64,000 nucleotides of DNA from Deltaproteobacteria bacterium. Its GTDB lineage: Bacteria > Myxococcota_A > Polyangia > Haliangiales > Haliangiaceae. The translations under genes and the position numbers were made by a program. The stretch spans positions 1 to 64,000 of the forward strand of contig JACCTC010000343.1 in assembly GCA_013812655.1 (NCBI GenBank). Direction: 5' to 3'. The notes under the pieces were generated by a model, which ran no database searches, had not been told where the DNA came from, and worked only from the letters and a program-made list of their open reading frames with translations. How positions within the stretch are numbered: position 1 is the stretch's first letter; the number at the start of each line of letters is the position of its first letter. This document shows positions 9,563 to 19,406 of the stretch, piece after piece.

Positions 9563-12500
9563 TTACTGACAGGTACCAGCGGTACAGGTCGTGCCGGTCG
9601 GGCAGACGAGCACACCCGCCGTGAACATCGGCGACGTGCAGTCGGTGCCCGTGGCGACGGTGCCGCGCACGTTCAACAGGAACGAACCGTTGTTCGAGCT
9701 GCCGAAGCCGTCGACCTGGATGGCGTAGTTGCCGGCCGGGACGTTGGTCTGCGTGATCAGCGAGCGGTTGTCGGTGCCCGGAGCGCTGTCGTCGTCGCAG
9801 GTGATCTGCGAGGCGCAGTTGGCATCCCACAGCGACAGGACCGTGTCCGCGATCGTCGAACCGATCGTGTCGATGGTCAGCGTCGCCACCGGTACCGGCA
9901 GCTGCAGGCCAAAGGCGCGATCGTTGCCGGTCGAGGTCTGGCACGTCTGCTCGTAGTTGTCGGTCGCCGGAGCGGCCAGCGAGCCGGTGGTCTGCGGCGT
10001 GCTGATCACGGTGCTCGGGGTGGTCTCGATGGCGCAGAACACCTCGGTCGTGCCGCCCGCGGAGGCGCAGCCGAAGTCCGCCGGGAAGTCGGACGCCGAA
10101 TCGCTATCGTCGTCGAGCGCGTTCGAGCAGACCGGGCAACTGGCGCCGATCGTCGGCGAACAGTCATCGGCCTCGTCGTGATCGCTCGCCGACGCGCAGC
10201 CCGGATCGTTCGGGAAGTCGACGAGGTTGTCGCTGTCGTTGTCGAGGCCGTCGTTGCAGAGCGCGAGCACGCAGGTCCGCGAGCCCGAGGCGCCTGCGCA
10301 GGCATGACCGCTCGTGCACGTGAAGGCACCGGACTGGAACAGCGCACCTTCGCAGCTGCCGCCGACCGCGACCGTGCCGCTCGTGGTGAGCGTGAACGCA
10401 CCATTGCCCGAGCTGAAGCCGTCGATGACGAGGTAGTAGGTGCCAGCGGGCACGTTCGTGCGGGTCATCAGAGCCGGATCGCTGCACGCGACTGGCGTTC
10501 CGCCACACGTCGCATCCAGCAGCGAGTGCGTGCTGTCGAAGCCGGTGACGTTGAGGGTGAGCGTCGCCATCGCGGGCAGATCGAGCTGGTATGCGAGGTC
10601 AGGTGCGGTGTGGGTCGTCGAGCTGCCGCAGGTCGGCGCGTAGTCGTTGACCTGGCCGGCGGTGTTGCCCGTCGTGACGCCCTGGGTGATGACGCCGATC
10701 GGCTCGCTCTGCGTGCAGGCCTCGTTCGTCGAGGACGCCGCGAGGCAGCTCTGGTCGGCCGGGTAGTCGGTCGCGCCGTCGCCATCATTATCAACGCCGT
10801 CGCTGCAGATCGGGCATCCGGCTCCCGGGCACACCGTGGCCTCGGTGTCGTCGGAGAACGAGTCGCAACCGGGGTCGGCCGGGAAGTCCGTGCGGCCGTC
10901 GGCGTTGTTATCGAGACCGTCGAGGCACTCCGCCACCTGGCAGCTGCGCGAGCCGGATGGTCCGCTACATGCGAAGCCGAGCGAGCAAGTCAGCACGCCG
11001 GACTGCACCAGCGGGCTCTCGCAGCTGCCGCCGGGAATGATCACGCCGGAGACGTTGAGGTTGTAGGTGTTGCCCGTCGCCGAGGTGCCATCGACCGCGA
11101 TCGTGTAGACGCCCGCGTTCAGGAAGCCGCGCTGGATCAGCGAGTCGCCGGTCCCGACACCGCCATCGTCATCGCACGCCTGGGCCGGCTCCTGGCAGTC
11201 GGAGTTCATGAGCGAGAGCACGGTGTTGACCACGGAGCCCTCGGTATCGATGGTCAGCGACTGCAGCATCGGGACCTCGAGCGTGTAGATCCGGTCGGGG
11301 CCGTTACTCGTGACGCAGCTCGGATCGTGATCGTCGGACGCACCGACCAGCGTCCCGGTCGTCAGCGGCGTCGTGACCGCGGCGATCGCGTCGAGATCGA
11401 CGCAGCCTTCGGTCGCGCCAGCCGCGGACGAGCAACCCGAATCCGCTGGGTAATCGGTCCGGCCATCGTTGTCGTTGTCGACGGTATCGGAGCAGACCGG
11501 GCACGTGGCGCCCGGGCAGACCGTGACCTCGGTGTTATCGGACGTAGAGTCGCAGCTCGGATCGTTCGGGAAGTCGACGCGGCCATCGCCGTTGTTGTCG
11601 ATGCCGTCCTGGCACTGCGCGGCGGTGCACTTGCGCGAGCCAGATGCACCGTTGCAACCAAACCCGGTCGGGCACACGAGGACGCCTGCCTGGAACAGCG
11701 AGCCCTCGCAGCTGCCGCCCGGGATGATCACGCCGACGACGTTGACGATGAAGGTGCCCAGGGTCGTGCTATCCGAATCGACCGCGATGGTGTAGCTGCC
11801 GGCCGCCACGTTGTTGCGGCTGATCAGCGAATCGCCCACGCCCACGCCACCATCGTCGTCACACGCGATGCTCGGCTCGGCGCACGACGAGTTCATGAAC
11901 GAGAGCACGGTGTCGACCACGGAGCCTTCGGTGTCGATGTCGAGCGACTGCAAGGTGGTCGGGATGTCGAGCGTGAAGATCTTGTCGGGCAGGTTGGTGG
12001 TGACGCAGCGCGGATCGTGATCGTCGGTCGCACCGACGAGGGTGCCGTTGGTGGTCGGCGTGGTGATCGCGACGATCGCGTCGGTCTCGGCACAGCCCTC
12101 GTTGTTCGCGGACGCCGCGAGGCAACCGGTGTCTGCCGGGTAGTCGATAAGCAGGTCGCCGTCGTTGTCGAGGCCGTCGGAGCAGATCGGGCAGCTCGCA
12201 CCCGGGCAGACGGTGTCCTCGGTGCCGTCGCTCGAGCTCGAGCAGCCGGGATCGGCCGGGTAGTCGATGAGGCCGTCGCTGTTGTTGTCGAGGCCGTCGT
12301 TGCACTGCGCGGGCTGGCAGGTCCGCGTGCCGGCCGTGCCGCTGCATGCGTAACCGACACCGCACGTGATCGCGCCGGACTGCGCGAGCGCCGACTCGCA
12401 GCTCTCACCGTTCACGATCGTGCCGGTGGTGTTCAGCGTGAACGTGCCACTGGCGGTGCTGAATCCATCGACGATCAGGTAGTACCGGCCGGCGGCGACG

Positions 12501-13942
12501 TTCGACAGCACCATGTTGTTGGGGTTGTCGTGGCAATCGATCGGCGTGCCGCTGCAGCTCGCGTCGAGCAGGATGTGCGAGCTGTTGAAGCCGACCGGGC
12601 TGAGCCGCAGGCTCAGGGTCGTCATCGCCGGGACGTCGAGCTGGATCGCGACATCGGGTGCCGTGTTCGAAGTCGTGCTCGTGGTCGAGCACGCGTGGCC
12701 GTTGAAGCTGCCAGGCGGCGGCGTGTAGTCGTTGACCGCGCCGACCGTGGTGCCCACCGTCTGCGGCGTCGTCGCGATCATCAGCGGCTCGCTCTGCGGG
12801 CACGACTCGGTGTTCGTCGAGGCCGCGACGCAGCTGAGGTCCGCGGGATAATCGATATCGCCGTCCGCGTCGTCATCGATACCGTTGCTGCACTTCGGAC
12901 ACAGCACGTTGGTCGGATCGGTTCCGCAGATGTCGTTCTCGGTGTCGTCGGTCGCGCTCGTGCAGCCCGGATCCGCCGGGAAGTCGATCTTGCCGTCGCC
13001 GTCGTCGTCGAGCGTGTCGTTGCAGACCGGCTGCGTGCAGACCTTCGCGGTCGAGCCCGCCGGGATCCGGCAGAGCAGTCCCGGGCCGCAGTCGGCGGTC
13101 AGGTTGCACGTCGTGCCCTCGCCCGAGAAGAACTCGACCTTGAGGCCGTAGGTGCCGGTATCGCCGACGGTGCGGCCCTCGACGATGAGGTAGTAGGTGC
13201 CGATCGGCAGCGAGCGGGTGAGCCGCGACTTTTCGTTGGTCGCGCTGATGTCGTCGTTGCAGACGAGGTGCGCGGCCGGCGTGACGCAGGCGGCCGAGCG
13301 CAGATCGAGCACACTGTCGAAGTTCGTCATCGGGTCATCGGTCGAAGCGACGACGACCTTGGGCTCGGAGAGGTGGAACACGTACGCGATCGCGTGCGCG
13401 CCGGCGCCGCCGCCACAGGTCGTGGTCAACGACGACGTGCTGGTCGCGGCGAGCGTGCCCATGTCGGTGCCGGCGCCCGGCAACATCTTCACGGTCAGGC
13501 CCGCGCCGCACGCGACCGGGTTGTCGATGAACTCGATGCCGTCACCCGCTGCGATGCAGCCAGGGTCGTTCGGGTAGTCCATCATCCCGTTGTTGTCGTT
13601 ATCCATACCGTCGGCACACTGCGGACACGCCGGGCCGTTCGGGCAGTCGTCTTCTTCGCTGTCGGCCAGCGGGATCGGACAGCCCGGATCGTTCGGGTAG
13701 TCCTTCAGCCCGTCGCCGTCGTTGTCGCGATTATCCTGGCACGCGGCAGCCGCGAGGCTGTCTTCGCTCTCGTCCACCTCGTTCTCGCAGCCGAGATCAT
13801 CGGGAAAATCGATCGTGCCGTCGCCGTCGTTGTCGACGCCGTCGGAGCACGGCGGACCCGACGCATCGGGAATCGAGAAAGAATTGTCACCACACGCCAC
13901 CAGAACCCCGAGCAACAAGCAGAACGATGAAGTGGCGCGCAT
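9563..13942 (-). CDS. Giant secreted lipoprotein of Asp-rich (TSP3-like) repeats and PPC-like domains
   Basis: 1459 aa. The ATG at 13942 follows GGGAGGA with good spacing and opens a lipoprotein signal (MRATSSFCLLLGVLVAC, Cys about 17). The mature protein has 13 Cys-flanked acidic units of the form CxDGxDNDxDGxxDYPxDPGC, which look like calcium-binding thrombospondin type-3 or EF-like loops. Three are at the N-terminus and then come five pairs. Between them lie six beta-rich domains of about 110 residues with (V/L)AGxYxxxVDG signatures, as in pre-peptidase C-terminal (PPC) domains. One pair plus one beta domain is a unit of about 680-720 bases; neighbouring copies are similar in DNA, so the array probably grew by duplication. 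A Ca-dependent surface or adhesive role is inferred. Confidence 0.8.
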   Translation of the reverse strand: MRATSSFCLLLGVLVACGDNSFSIPDASGPPCSDGVDNDGDGTIDFPDDLGCENEVDESEDSLAAAACQDNRDNDGDGLKDYPNDPGCPIPLADSEEDDCPNGPACPQCADGMDNDNNGMMDYPNDPGCIAAGDGIEFIDNPVACGAGLTVKMLPGAGTDMGTLAATSTSSLTTTCGGGAGAHAIAYVFHLSEPKVVVASTDDPMTNFDSVLDLRSAACVTPAAHLVCNDDISATNEKSRLTRSLPIGTYYLIVEGRTVGDTGTYGLKVEFFSGEGTTCNLTADCGPGLLCRIPAGSTAKVCTQPVCNDTLDDDGDGKIDFPADPGCTSATDDTENDICGTDPTNVLCPKCSNGIDDDADGDIDYPADLSCVAASTNTESCPQSEPLMIATTPQTVGTTVGAVNDYTPPPGSFNGHACSTTSTTSNTAPDVAIQLDVPAMTTLSLRLSPVGFNSSHILLDASCSGTPIDCHDNPNNMVLSNVAAGRYYLIVDGFSTASGTFTLNTTGTIVNGESCESALAQSGAITCGVGYACSGTAGTRTCQPAQCNDGLDNNSDGLIDYPADPGCSSSSDGTEDTVCPGASCPICSDGLDNDGDLLIDYPADTGCLAASANNEGCAETDAIVAITTPTTNGTLVGATDDHDPRCVTTNLPDKIFTLDIPTTLQSLDIDTEGSVVDTVLSFMNSSCAEPSIACDDDGGVGVGDSLISRNNVAAGSYTIAVDSDSTTLGTFIVNVVGVIIPGGSCEGSLFQAGVLVCPTGFGCNGASGSRKCTAAQCQDGIDNNGDGRVDFPNDPSCDSTSDNTEVTVCPGATCPVCSDTVDNDNDGRTDYPADSGCSSAAGATEGCVDLDAIAAVTTPLTTGTLVGASDDHDPSCVTSNGPDRIYTLEVPMLQSLTIDTEGSVVNTVLSLMNSDCQEPAQACDDDGGVGTGDSLIQRGFLNAGVYTIAVDGTSATGNTYNLNVSGVIIPGGSCESPLVQSGVLTCSLGFACSGPSGSRSCQVAECLDGLDNNADGRTDFPADPGCDSFSDDTEATVCPGAGCPICSDGVDNDGDGATDYPADQSCLAASSTNEACTQSEPIGVITQGVTTGNTAGQVNDYAPTCGSSTTHTAPDLAYQLDLPAMATLTLNVTGFDSTHSLLDATCGGTPVACSDPALMTRTNVPAGTYYLVIDGFSSGNGAFTLTTSGTVAVGGSCEGALFQSGAFTCTSGHACAGASGSRTCVLALCNDGLDNDSDNLVDFPNDPGCASASDHDEADDCSPTIGASCPVCSNALDDDSDSASDFPADFGCASAGGTTEVFCAIETTPSTVISTPQTTGSLAAPATDNYEQTCQTSTGNDRAFGLQLPVPVATLTIDTIGSTIADTVLSLWDANCASQITCDDDSAPGTDNRSLITQTNVPAGNYAIQVDGFGSSNNGSFLLNVRGTVATGTDCTSPMFTAGVLVCPTGTTCTAGTCQ

Positions 13943-14010
13943 GAAAATTCCTCCCGAGAACGCGCGCACGCTAACACGATCAATTTTTCGTGTAGTTGTC
14001 TTAAGAGTGC

Positions 14011-14934
14011 TTAACGCGCGAGCTGCGGCACGACGAGCACGACAGGGAGGTGATCGCTCACCTCGGGCACGTAGCCCGGCAGCGTGTGCAGCCGCGGGAT
14101 CACGATCGTGGATCCTCCGAGCTCGTCCTCGAGGCCAGCCGTCGTCGCGATGTGATCGATGAACCGCTGCGATGGCACGAACGTGATCTGCCCTGCCTCG
14201 GCCGCGGCTTGGGTACGGATCGTGTAGCGATCGGGCGCGCCGAGGAACGCCGCGAAGTTCGTCTGCCCCTGCACCGTCGTCAGCACCTCGTTGAAATCAC
14301 CGGCGATCACGATCTCGTCCTCGCCGCCGCCGTCGACCTGCGCACGGATGTGGGCGTCGAGCTGCTCGATCGCGGCGCGTCGACGCTCGCCGTCCTCGGT
14401 CGTCCCGCCGGCCTTGAGGTGAAGGCCGATCACCTCGAGCGCGAGCGTGCGGTGCACGCCGTCGTCGATTGCGAGCTCGACTGACACCGGCGGGCGCGGG
14501 AACACGAAGCTCTCGGTCGGGAACAGCAGCCGGATGGGCCCCGGGATCACCATCGTCGCGCGGTAGATCACTCCGATCTTCTGGTACTCGGTCGGGCTGT
14601 AGCGGTGATCGGAGAGCACGCCATCGTGCTCGCGCAACCGATCGAGTAGCTCGCGCCACGCGGTGTCACTCGCGATCTCCTCGACCACGATCACGTCGAG
14701 ATCGAGGCTCGTGATCAGATCAGCCGTGCGCGCCGGCGAGATCGACATCAGCGGGAAGTTCTCGATGTTCCACGTCGCGATCTCGAGCGTGTCGGCCGAG
14801 CCGATCGCGGGGAACACGTCGGTGCGCGGCGGTGGATATGGATAGCCGTCGCTGTCGGGGCGCGCGTCGTCGAGCTCTGCATCCTGTTCGCGGCAGCCGA
14901 GCAACACCAGCGCGAGTGCGAGCAGGTGACGCAC
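14011..14934 (-). CDS. Lipoprotein of the endonuclease/exonuclease/phosphatase (EEP) family
   Basis: 307 aa. The GTG at 14934 shares its G with the TAG stop of the upstream gene, suggesting coupled translation. Residues 1-15 (VRHLLALALVLLGC) form a lipobox. The EEP fold shows its metal and catalytic motifs: TWNIENF (about 52-58), VIVVEEI with the metal-binding Glu (about 81-87), VIGLHLKAGG (about 165), IVIAGDFNEV with Asp and Asn (about 205) and SDHLPVVL with the catalytic Asp-His (about 293). It is therefore an exported, membrane-anchored Mg-dependent phosphoesterase; DNA, phospholipid or another phosphate ester could be the substrate. Confidence 0.8.
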   Translation of the reverse strand: MRHLLALALVLLGCREQDAELDDARPDSDGYPYPPPRTDVFPAIGSADTLEIATWNIENFPLMSISPARTADLITSLDLDVIVVEEIASDTAWRELLDRLREHDGVLSDHRYSPTEYQKIGVIYRATMVIPGPIRLLFPTESFVFPRPPVSVELAIDDGVHRTLALEVIGLHLKAGGTTEDGERRRAAIEQLDAHIRAQVDGGGEDEIVIAGDFNEVLTTVQGQTNFAAFLGAPDRYTIRTQAAAEAGQITFVPSQRFIDHIATTAGLEDELGGSTIVIPRLHTLPGYVPEVSDHLPVVLVVPQLAR

Positions 14935-15455
14935 TACGGGCGCTCGCGCAGCGGGCCGGGCGCCGCACACAGCGGGCACCCCTCCGCGACGATCGCGCGA
15001 TCGCAGCCGTCGCACGCGTACGCGATGACGTGATAGCCGGGGTCCCCGAGCTCGGCGAGCGGCTTTGGTTTCGGGGTCTCGCCGCCGCCGTAGCGCGCCG
15101 ACGCCGGCACGAATGCGATCGCGAGCAGCTCGAGCTCGCTGCACTTCGGGCACCGCTTCGGCACGGCCATCCGGTTCGTTTCCGCGAGGGCCCTGGTCAG
15201 CCCGCCGGTCGCGTGACAGCGCGGACAGTCGGAGTTCGTGAACACGACGTGCGCGCAGCTCGCGCAGGCGATCCGGTACGTGCCGTCGACGAACTTCTCG
15301 CCATCGTGCGCCCACTTGCCGGCATCGTTGGGTTCGGCGGCCATCACGACCACCGTGCGATCGATGTAGCTCTGGATCTCGACCGTCGGATGTCCGCACG
15401 CGGAGCATCCCGCATTCACCATCCGTTCGAACGTCGGCTGATCGAGCTGGCCCAT
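14934..15455 (-). CDS. Zinc-ribbon protein of unknown function
   Basis: 173 aa with several CxxC pairs: CSACGH (about 17), CASC (about 64), CPRC (about 77), CPKC (about 102), CDGC (about 148) and CPLC (about 157). Six such pairs indicate multiple zinc ribbons or knuckles and no other recognisable domain. There is no signal peptide or membrane segment. The stop overlaps the start of the EEP lipoprotein gene by one base, so the two are probably expressed together. The function is unknown; metal-stabilised protein or nucleic acid binding is inferred. Confidence 0.65.
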   Translation of the reverse strand: MGQLDQPTFERMVNAGCSACGHPTVEIQSYIDRTVVVMAAEPNDAGKWAHDGEKFVDGTYRIACASCAHVVFTNSDCPRCHATGGLTRALAETNRMAVPKRCPKCSELELLAIAFVPASARYGGGETPKPKPLAELGDPGYHVIAYACDGCDRAIVAEGCPLCAAPGPLRERP

Positions 15456-15486
15456 CGAGCCGGACCGTACACCGTCTGCGCGGTGT

Positions 15487-17280
15487 TCAGCGCTTCTTGC
15501 GCTCGTCGGCGGGCCCGACCTGCTGCGGCGTCAGGTTGCACGCGGTGTTGACGAGGCCGACGTGCGAGAACGCCTGCGGGAAGTTGCCGAGCAGACGACG
15601 GGCGACCGGATCGTATTCCTCGGCGAGCAGCCCGACGTCGTTGCGCAGCGACAGCAGGTGCTCGAACAGCGCGAGCGCGTCGTCCCGCCTGCCGAGCAGC
15701 GCGTAGTTATCGGCGAGCCAGAAGCTGCACGCGAGGAACGCGCCCTCGCCTGGGGGCAAGCCATCGTCGGTGATGTCGCTGCGATAGCGCATCACGAGCC
15801 CGTCCTGCAGGAGCTCGCGCTCGATCGCGCGGACCGTGCCGCCGATGCGCGGGTCCGACGCCGGCAAGAACCCGACGAGCGCGGTCAGCAGCAAGCTCGC
15901 GTCGAGCGTCGACGACCCGTAGGCCTGGGTGAACGCATCCTGCGTGGTGTCGAACCCCTTCGCGCAGACGTCGGCGTGGATCGCATCGCGGATCGCGCGC
16001 CAGCGATCGACCGGACCATCGATCTGCGAGGCCTCGACGGTCTTGACGGCACGATCGAACGCGACCCACGTCATGATCTTGGAGTGCGTGAAGTGCTGGC
16101 GCGGCCCGCGCACCTCCCAGATCCCCTCGTCGGGCTGCTGCCACGCGCCCTCGAGGAACTCGAGCATCCGCCGCTGCACCGCCCAGGCCGTCGCATCGGG
16201 CGCGATCCCGAGCTTGCGGCCCTGGAACAGCGCGTCGATCACCTCGCCATAGATGTCGAGCTGCAGCTGGGTTGCCGCGTCATTGCCGATGCGCACCGGT
16301 GCCGAGCCCTCGTAGCCGGGCAGCCAGGGCAGCGTGAGCTCCGGCAACCGGCGCTCGCCGGCGACGCCGTAGAGGACGTGCAGCTGGTCCGGTGATCCGG
16401 CCGCCGCGCGCAGTAGCCAGTCACGCCACGCGTGAGCTTCCTCCTCGTAGCCGCCGAGGCGCAGCGCGTAGAGCGTGAACGTCGCGTCGCGCAGCCAGCA
16501 GTAGCGATAGTCCCAGTTGCGGACGCCACCGATCGCCTCGGGCAGCGACGTCGTCGGGGCGGCGACGATGCCGCCGGTCGGCCGGTAGGTCAGCGCCTTC
16601 AACGTGATCAGCGAGCCGACCACGGCCTCGCGCCACGGCCCCTGATACACGCAGCGCGCCGACCACGCACGCCACCACGCCTCGGCACGCGCGATCTCGG
16701 CAGGGACGTCGATCGGCGGCGGCGGCGCCTCGTGCGACGGATACCAGCTCAGCGCGAACGGCACGCGGTCGCCGGCCGTCATGGTGAAGTCGGCGACCGT
16801 CGCGAGCCCCTCGCCGCGCAGCGCGACCGGCGCCTGCAGCTCGAGTGCGTCCGGCCCACCGACTGCGAGCAGCGCGCCATCGGCCTTGCGGACCCACGGC
16901 ACGATCCATCCGTAGTCGAAGCGGATCACGAGATCCATCCGCATCGTGACCTGGCCCGACACGCACTCGACCTGGCGCACGAGGTTCGGCGTCGCCTCGT
17001 CGGGTGGCATCGCATCGACGATCCTCACCACGCCGGTGTCGGTCGTGAATTCGGTCTCGAGGACCAAGGTCCCCTCGCGATAGCGCCGGCGCGTGGAGCG
17101 CACGTCGCCGACCGGGGCGATCTGCCAGCGACCATGCTCGCGGGATCCGAGCAACGCGGCGAAGCACGCGCCGGAGTCGAAGCGCGGCAGACACAGCCAG
17201 TCGATCGAGCCATCCCGGCCGACCAGCGCGGCGGTACGGGTATCGCCGATCAGCGCGTAATCTTCGATCCGGAGGCCCAT
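15487..17280 (-). CDS. Glycoside hydrolase family 15 protein (glucoamylase/trehalase-like)
   Basis: 597 aa, the usual length for cytosolic bacterial GH15 proteins. Residues 1-30 give MGLRIEDYALIGDTRTAALV followed by GRDGSIDWLCLPRFDS, the family signature at the N-terminus of the beta-sandwich domain. The (alpha/alpha)6 barrel follows with GGVRNWDYRYCWLRDATFTL near 265 and the family's carboxylate region. It would release glucose from alpha-glucans or split trehalose; the two activities cannot be told apart from sequence. ATG 17280 has GGAG just upstream; an ATG at 17295 is an alternative. OtsB, which makes trehalose, is encoded 13 kb away. It diverges from the 17421 gene. Confidence 0.88.
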   Translation of the reverse strand: MGLRIEDYALIGDTRTAALVGRDGSIDWLCLPRFDSGACFAALLGSREHGRWQIAPVGDVRSTRRRYREGTLVLETEFTTDTGVVRIVDAMPPDEATPNLVRQVECVSGQVTMRMDLVIRFDYGWIVPWVRKADGALLAVGGPDALELQAPVALRGEGLATVADFTMTAGDRVPFALSWYPSHEAPPPPIDVPAEIARAEAWWRAWSARCVYQGPWREAVVGSLITLKALTYRPTGGIVAAPTTSLPEAIGGVRNWDYRYCWLRDATFTLYALRLGGYEEEAHAWRDWLLRAAAGSPDQLHVLYGVAGERRLPELTLPWLPGYEGSAPVRIGNDAATQLQLDIYGEVIDALFQGRKLGIAPDATAWAVQRRMLEFLEGAWQQPDEGIWEVRGPRQHFTHSKIMTWVAFDRAVKTVEASQIDGPVDRWRAIRDAIHADVCAKGFDTTQDAFTQAYGSSTLDASLLLTALVGFLPASDPRIGGTVRAIERELLQDGLVMRYRSDITDDGLPPGEGAFLACSFWLADNYALLGRRDDALALFEHLLSLRNDVGLLAEEYDPVARRLLGNFPQAFSHVGLVNTACNLTPQQVGPADERKKR

Positions 17281-17420
17281 GTGATCTCCGCGCATTATGG
17301 CGCGTGATGACGTGGCTGGTCGCGTCGTAGAAGGACACTGCGCGCCAGTGTCGCAGCGAGCGTGGGAGCACGCCAAACAAGCGCTTTGCGATCCAAGGGC
17401 AGCTGATTAACCTCGATCCC

Positions 17421-17942
17421 ATGTCCCGGCTCATCGCACGCTCGCGTCGGAACATCCGACCGGTCGAGATCCGCCGTGATCGCGATCAGGGCAACGTGCA
17501 TCCGATCGGAACGCCCAACGGGGGCGTGTCGCCGAACACCGGGCCGCTCGCGTCGGCGGCGTGGTTGATGGCGCGCGGGGGCTATCCCACGGAGTCGCGC
17601 TGGTTCGTCGAGATCGTGCTCGATGCGGATGCGGCGGCCGGCCGAGAGCTCGACCAGGCATGCGCGACCCGGTTCATGATCGAGGTCTACGCCGAGGAGT
17701 GGGGCTTCATGTTCTGTCATCGGGGGCAGGTCTCGTGGATCCGCGTGACGGACATCCCGTTCGTCCATGGCCGTGACGACCACCAGCTCCTGCGCCAGAC
17801 GCCGCCGCTCCGCGACATCGGCCGCCTGATCCACAACCTCGAGAAGCAGCACGCGATCGCGTTGCCGCGCGCCACCGCGATCATTCGCACCTGCCTGACC
17901 GACGCAGAGTCCGCGATTCGCGAGTGGACCGCGAAGCTGTGA
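17421..17942 (+). CDS. Hypothetical protein
   Basis: 173 aa with a clean ATG and a globular composition. The middle part, EIVLDADAAAGRELDQACAT then FMIEVYAEEWGFMFCHRGQ, suggests an alpha/beta fold. A conserved-looking VTDIPFVHGRDDHQLL follows, and the last third is helical with ARATAIIRTCLT-type content. No signal peptide, membrane segment or known motif is visible. It diverges from the GH15 gene across 140 bases and ends 19 bases from the convergent ice-binding gene. I do not recognise the family. Confidence 0.6.
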   Translation: MSRLIARSRRNIRPVEIRRDRDQGNVHPIGTPNGGVSPNTGPLASAAWLMARGGYPTESRWFVEIVLDADAAAGRELDQACATRFMIEVYAEEWGFMFCHRGQVSWIRVTDIPFVHGRDDHQLLRQTPPLRDIGRLIHNLEKQHAIALPRATAIIRTCLTDAESAIREWTAKL

Positions 17943-17961
17943 ACGCCAGCGCGCGCTGATG

Positions 17962-18813
17962 CTACGGCGCGGTGATCGCGTTGTTGTCGATCGCCACCAG
18001 GGACTGCGCCAGCAGTCGGCCGCGCAACGTCGCGGTCGTCTGCAACGTGATCGCGGTCTTCGAGATGATGACGCCCTCGAAGTGCGCGTTCTCGTGGATC
18101 GTCGCCTGCCCTGCGACCTGCCAGAAGATGTTCTTCGCCTGCGCGCCGCCGGCGAGGATGATGTTCTGCGCCGCCGTGACATCGAGGTCGTTCGTGATCT
18201 GGAAGATCCACACGTCGTTCGCGCCGCCCGAGATCGTTACGTCCGTCGGGATCGTCACGGTCGTGCCCCAGTGGTAGAGGCCGGGCTCGAGCGTCAGCCC
18301 GCCGAGGTTGCCGCTGCTTAGGTTCAGGAAGTCCGGGTCACTGCGTGACGCGGCATCCGAGTAAGCGGTCTGCATCGCGAGCACCGCGACGGTCAGGTTC
18401 GCGGGCGTCGGGCTCGCGTAGTTGCTCGCGTAGATCTTGCCCGGTGACGCGACCGACGCCGACGTCGAGAACATGTTCGAGGCATCCATGCTCGGCCCGA
18501 AGCCGGTGATGAACGTCGCCGCCGCCGGGCTCAGCCCGACGTGGCCGCCGGTGATCAACGAGCCCGTGACGTTCGTGACGCCGGTCTTCGCGAGGATGAC
18601 GTAGCTCCCTGCGGCTGCGAGATCACTGGTCGAGCCGAGCTCGATCGGCGCCGGGCCGAGGCCTGCCGGGTTTGGTGGGTTGTACTTGCCGTCGGGCGTC
18701 GTCGCGTCGACCGAGGACGAGGACGAGTCCCCGCAGCCCGCGCCGAGCCAGGCGGCAGCGCCCAGTGCGAAGGTCATGGCGAAGGTGCGATGCAGCGTGG
18801 TCGTCGATCTCAT
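17962..18813 (-). CDS. Ice-binding family (DUF3494) lipoprotein
   Basis: 283 aa. ATG 18813 is preceded by AGGAG. The signal peptide ends in a lipobox (WLGAGC, about 22-27) followed by a Ser-rich linker. Residues 60-283 match the DUF3494 beta-solenoid: LGSTSDLAAAGSYVILAKTG, NVTGSLITGGHVGLSPAA, and late strands such as DVTISGGANDVWIFQI and AKNIFWQVAGQATIHENAHF. Members bind ice in cold-adapted microbes, but the same domain occurs in many soil bacteria where the role is likely adhesion or surface protection. Membrane anchoring fits a surface role. Confidence 0.88.
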   Translation of the reverse strand: MRSTTTLHRTFAMTFALGAAAWLGAGCGDSSSSSVDATTPDGKYNPPNPAGLGPAPIELGSTSDLAAAGSYVILAKTGVTNVTGSLITGGHVGLSPAAATFITGFGPSMDASNMFSTSASVASPGKIYASNYASPTPANLTVAVLAMQTAYSDAASRSDPDFLNLSSGNLGGLTLEPGLYHWGTTVTIPTDVTISGGANDVWIFQITNDLDVTAAQNIILAGGAQAKNIFWQVAGQATIHENAHFEGVIISKTAITLQTTATLRGRLLAQSLVAIDNNAITAP

Positions 18814-19032
18814 TCGAGGCTCCTGGTTTCGTTCGGTGTGGTCGGCGGACCTCCGTCGCTTCACGCCCCGCTCGCGTGATGCCCCAACGTAAGGACGACT
18901 GCGATCGCCACAACCCGGCCCGGCGAAATAACTCTGTGACTTTATTGGCTTACGCGACGTCTCTATGGGCGGATTCGCACACCGGGCAGCGGCCTGGTCG
19001 TACCGTCGTCGCAGCTATGGGAGACTGGGGTC

Positions 19033-19404
19033 GTGCCCCCTCCTGGACGCTTCGACTTCTACTGGAAGCGAATCTCGCGATGGTGCCTGCTCGGGACGGT
19101 CGTGATGTTTTTGTGGCTGATGGCGCCGGTCGTGAGCTGCAGCTGGACCGCGTTCCGCGAGACCCCGATCAGCGAGATGCAACCGACTGACGCCACGCCT
19201 GCCGACGCCGATACCCAGCGCGTCGCCGAAGCGCAGGGCTTCTGGGCGAAGTTCACGCGCTCGACGAAGCAGTGCTACGCGAAGACGCCGCTGCTCGGTC
19301 AGGAGGGCTGGAAGACCCAGCTGTTGCTGTGGCTCGCCGGTGCCACGCTCGTGACGTCCCTGCTCGCGCGCTACGACGAGCGGCGCCGCAAGAACTTCAC
19401 GTAA
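19033..19404 (+). CDS. Small inner-membrane protein with two membrane segments
   Basis: 123 aa from a GTG. A membrane segment lies at about 17-37 (WCLLGTVVMFLWLMAPVVSC) and a second at about 93-111 (LLLWLAGATLVTSLLARY), with a polar loop between them that should be periplasmic. The C-terminus is basic (DERRRKNFT). The next gene starts two bases after its stop, so this protein is probably made together with the multicopper oxidase. A shared role is plausible but not shown. Confidence 0.6.
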   Translation: MPPPGRFDFYWKRISRWCLLGTVVMFLWLMAPVVSCSWTAFRETPISEMQPTDATPADADTQRVAEAQGFWAKFTRSTKQCYAKTPLLGQEGWKTQLLLWLAGATLVTSLLARYDERRRKNFT

Positions 19405-19406
19405 CC

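Noticed and set aside
10178-13930. A 1250-codon open frame on the plus strand across the giant lipoprotein gene
   Set aside because: It is antisense to the repeats, Arg/Val/Asp-rich, without motifs, and has no ribosome site. The minus-strand frame has signal peptide, Cys-flanked repeats and PPC-like domains.
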